A DNA stretch of 64,000 bases from Scylla paramamosain. Taxonomy: Eukaryota > Arthropoda > Malacostraca > Decapoda > Portunidae. The notes beneath the pieces are model-generated. The model was given only the letters and a program-made list of their open reading frames with translations, ran no database searches and was not told where the DNA came from. The stretch is taken from the NCBI RefSeq assembly GCF_035594125.1, contig NC_087151.1, positions 21,850,784-21,914,783 of the forward strand. The letters are read 5' to 3'. Position numbers and translations under genes: made by a program. Shown one piece after another: positions 60,720 to 64,000 of this stretch (positions within the stretch are counted from its first letter, which is position 1; each line of letters starts with the position of its first letter).

Positions 60720-61844
60720 GGTGCTTTCTAAGCATTTTAGCGTTTTGTTGCCTAAAACACTAAAAAGACACTTTTCTGGTAACATTTCCTTTCCTCATAT
60801 AAAGTGAAATTAATTTATATGGGGTATATAGGTATTTTGGCGTTTTGGTACCTAACATTGTGAAAAATACCTAAATACACGCTTTTGGTAATGTTGATCA
60901 GTTTCTACATATATATTGTTATTTACGCGTTTTAGGATATTAGTACCTGAGAAGGTCAAAAACAATAATACTTGTTTCGGGTAATGTCGTTTTGTTTCAC
61001 CATATAAACACACATTTTTGGTAATGTTATTTTGTTTCTCCACAATGGATGTTTAGTATGTATTTTAGCGATCTGATATATTAGAAGCTCAAAACCACTC
61101 AAAAGGCACGCTTTTCCTAATGTGCTTTTGTATTCCAATATAGAGTGCTTTCCATGCATTACAGCATTTTGATGCCTAACGAGCTCATAAACACTCTAAA
61201 GAAGTGTTTCTTGTAATGTCATTTAATTTCCCTATACAGAGTGCTTTAAATGCATTTTGTCCCTTTGGTACCTAACAATGTGAAAAAAGAATCATTCAAA
61301 ATAAGCGTTTTTGATAATGTAGTTTTGCTTCACCATATAGGGTACTATTAACACATTTTAGAGTTTTCGTAGTTAAATAGCTCAAAAACACACGTTTCTC
61401 GTAATGCCCTTTTGTTTTTCCATAAGGAGTGTTTTGCATCCATTTTGTCGTTTTGATACAAAACAACGTAAAGAACAAATGAATAAATAAAAAAAAGATA
61501 TATTAGTCAATGCTTTTCTTTTCTAGTATATAGAAAGTGCTATTTACGCGTTTTACCGGTTTGGTACCTAAGAAATTCAGAAACACTTGTAATATATGTT
61601 TCTTGTAATATCGTATCGTTTCCCATAAAGAGTATTTTTCATGCATTTTGCCGTTTTTGTTGTAGGTAAGAATCTCAAAAAGACGTTTTTGGTAATGTTA
61701 TTCTGTTTCGCAATAATTTTTATTTTTATTTTTTTTTGCATTCGATTTAGCGTTTCAGTACGCAAAAAGCTCACAAACACTGAAAAGACACGTTTTTGGC
61801 AGTATTGTTTTGCATTATAATATAAAATAGATTCCATGCTTTTC
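60720..61844 (-). repeat. Satellite array (- orientation), outer end
   Basis: These are the last satellite monomers. Right of 61.84 kb the satellite ends at an (AAT)n tract. No genes are seen. Confidence 0.92.
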
Positions 61845-61851
61845 TAATAAC

Positions 61852-61903
<52 letters not shown>

Positions 61904-61971
61904 TTAATAATAGTATTAATAACAACAACAATAATAATAATAATGAAACAATAATAATAATAATAATAATA

Positions 61972-62062
<91 letters not shown>

Positions 62063-62130
62063 TAATAATAGGAAGAAGAAGAAGAAGAAGAAGAAGAAGA
62101 AGAAAAGAAGAAGAGAAAAAAAGAAAAAAA
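61845..62130. repeat. (AAT)n then (GAA)n microsatellite
   Basis: AAT units run to about 62070, followed by GAA units to about 62130. This marks the array's edge. Confidence 0.96.
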
Positions 62131-62459
62131 CTATATTAAGAATAGTACCAATCATAATCATTATAAGATATGGAGGAAGAATAATAAAAATAATAATAGC
62201 CATGTTCTCTCTTTTTCACTGGAAGGAATTCAAAATACCTGAATTTCCATTTACTCTTAACGGAATAACATAATTACAATTACTATGTATGTATTTTCCT
62301 TACACAAGTCATTTCTACTTGCTGGAAATGTGTAAGACGATAAGTTGTGCCAATGCGAAGCTAACTTACAAAAATAGTAAATAATAAATAAATAAATAAA
62401 GTAAATAAATAAAGCTCTAGTAAGTAAGTCAAATGCGGAAAACACTTTCATACCTACCT

Positions 62460-62462
<3 letters not shown>
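62131..62462. other. Unique A/T-rich DNA
   Basis: I see no gene, repeat family or RNA here apart from short (AAAT) runs near 62.38-62.41 kb. Confidence 0.6.

Positions 62463-62544
<82 letters not shown>
62463..62544. repeat. (CT)n microsatellite
   Basis: Uninterrupted CT dinucleotides, 82 bases. Confidence 0.98.
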
Positions 62545-62547
<3 letters not shown>

Positions 62548-62561
62548 AAAACTCACCCTCA

Positions 62562-62712
62562 TTACTGATTATGGGACCTCGAGACACACAGAGTACCGCA
62601 CACTTCGGGAAAGCACTGATCGCAACGGGGGCAGGAAGAAGGGTCATTCAAGCCACATTCCATGAAATAACGGGCGCAATACATGTCACGATTCAGTGGG
62701 GGACAGTTCCTC
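62562..62712 (-). CDS. Candidate terminal exon of a Cys-rich peptide (unrecognised)
   Basis: On the - strand, a pyrimidine-rich TTTCTTATAACTGGTTGCAG ends at 62713 like a 3' splice site. The following frame of about 50 codons carries eight Cys: C-x8-C-x6-C-x7-C-x2-C-x2-C-x4-C-x3-C. It ends with SRSHNQ and two stops, TAA TGA. Cys spacing and composition suggest a secreted disulfide-rich peptide, but I do not recognise the family. No upstream exon or signal peptide is visible; microsatellite DNA lies on both sides. A pseudogene, a chance open frame or a fragment is possible. Confidence 0.35.
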
Positions 62713-62780
62713 CTGCAACCAGTTATAAGAAACAGTCGTTTGTCGTTATAATTAATTGTCATGTTCTTGCATGCTTGTTA

Positions 62781-62994
<214 letters not shown>

Positions 62995-63077
62995 GTTGTA
63001 ATAACGATACTAATAATTCTAAATTACAATTTTAGTATAGTACCTTATCGGCATTATTATTGTCATTATCATCATTA

Positions 63078-63080
<3 letters not shown>

Positions 63081-63116
<36 letters not shown>
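63081..63116. repeat. (TG)n microsatellite
   Basis: Clean TG run of 36 bases. Confidence 0.98.
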
Positions 63117-63118
<2 letters not shown>

Positions 63119-63303
63119 ATTTGGTACGGAAGATTTAATAATCGTTTCATTGCAAGAATTGTGTTGTGTTTGCAGTTTTTTTCTTTTTACTCATGTTGTT
63201 ATTGTCATTTTAAGTTTGTTGTTGTTTTCTTCGTTAACTATGTTTTATCATTGATGATGACAATGTAGTTGTTAATGATGACGGTCTTTGTTGATACTAT
63301 TAT
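63117..63303. other. Unique sequence, nothing recognised
   Basis: Short T-rich non-repetitive DNA; no gene or RNA is apparent. Confidence 0.6.
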
Positions 63304-63322
63304 TGTTGTTGTTGTTGTTGTT

Positions 63323-63396
<74 letters not shown>

Positions 63397-63434
63397 CGTC
63401 GTCGTCGTTGTTGTTTTTGTTGTTGATGTTGTCG
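63304..63434. repeat. (GTT)n microsatellite
   Basis: GTT units with GTC/GAT changes near the right end. Confidence 0.97.
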
Positions 63435-64000
63435 TTGATGTTGTTTTTTTGTTTTCTTTTTCTTTTTTCTTTTTTCTTTTTTTTAAGTAAGAGTGACACT
63501 GGTCAAGGGCAATCAAAAGTTCGGAAAAGGCCCACTTGAGTGCCATTTCCCAAACCGAGGTCAAAAAGAATCATCCAAAATTGAAGGATAGTGTCTTAAA
63601 GCCTACTTTGAAAGAGTTCAAGTCATAGAAGGTACGAAATACATAAGCAGGCAGAGAGTTTCAGTGATGAATGACTGAGAATACTGGTAATCTTGCATTA
63701 GAGAGATGGACAGAATAGGGGTGAGAGAAAGTATAAAGTTTTGTACAGCAAGGCCGCGGGAGGAGAGGAGGCATGCAGTCAGTAGGATCTTAATAGCAGT
63801 TAGCGTGAAAATAGCATTAGAAGATATCAAGAGATGCAACATTGCAGCGATGAGAGAAGGGCTGAAGACAATCAGTTAGAGAAATTGATAAGACGAAAAA
63901 CTTTTTATTTCACCCTGTCTAAAAGAGCGGTATGAGTGGAACCTATACATGGTTGGAACTTCTTACATGGATTGATAATGGCCCTGTATATGTACATGGT
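63435..64000 (-). mobile_element. LINE 3' part with A-rich tail, copy 6, runs off the window
   Basis: On the - strand the 3' UTR ends CCAGTGTCACTCTTACTT, followed by an A-rich tail (A-runs broken by single G) between 63485 and 63435. The 3' UTR aligns with CAGTGTCCTTCCTACAT of the 10.7-kb LINE. The C-terminal coding region lies from about 63.60 kb to the window edge, with frameshifts. This is the only other copy here with a normal LINE 3' end. Confidence 0.85.

Noticed and set aside
63238..63564. Poly-Thr/Asn/Val/Leu open frames in the microsatellites at 62.7-63.5 kb, and similar Leu/Ile frames at 50.5 and 62.0 kb
   Set aside because: They are generated by trinucleotide repeats in every frame.

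Overview
The window looks like repeat-rich heterochromatin from an animal, most likely an arthropod and probably a decapod crustacean. That placement is an inference from three things: the APE/RT non-LTR retrotransposons, an eroded Polinton/Maverick element, and very long AT, AAT, GA and CT microsatellites. I see no complete host gene. There is at most one host exon candidate, a cysteine-rich open frame near 62.6 kb.

About 37 kb is one satellite family. Its monomers are about 96 bp and carry a core like GGTACCAAAACGCTAAAACG. Five recognisable monomer types (A-E below) follow each other in fixed order, giving a higher-order repeat of about 460-500 bp. The array reads on the + strand from 1 to about 44.35 kb, apart from a small inverted piece at 14.1-14.5 kb. 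It reads on the - strand from there to about 61.84 kb. Bases 1-10034 are an inverted copy of about 51.3-61.0 kb, with arms about 10 kb long that differ by roughly 5% by eye. A third partial copy lies at 44.35-50.54 kb. All three copies carry the same doubly truncated LINE with the same stop codon, so the duplications came after that LINE was already dead.

The centre (about 31.08-43.05 kb) is a Polinton/Maverick (adintovirus-like) element inside the satellite, with all genes on the - strand. In transcription order they are: protein-primed DNA polymerase B (broken, N-terminus missing), A32/FtsK-type packaging ATPase (open), retrovirus-like integrase (broken), a small basic protein, a Polinton-associated protein, a macro-domain protein with one internal stop, a penton-like minor capsid protein (broken), a small glycine-rich virion protein (one stop), the double-jelly-roll major capsid protein (open, 497 codons) and an adenain-like protease. 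Genes abut or overlap by ATGA in two places, as in compact virus genomes. The polymerase end was lost, and no terminal inverted repeat is visible.

The remaining elements are a nearly complete but internally deleted LINE (10.70-13.35 kb), a LINE 5' fragment (50.71-51.28 kb), a LINE 3' fragment running off the right edge (63.49-64.0 kb) and a short CR1/L2-like 3' fragment (19.63-19.91 kb). From 61.85 kb to 63.48 kb the satellite gives way to simple repeats and short unique DNA. No rRNA, tRNA or CRISPR was recognised.
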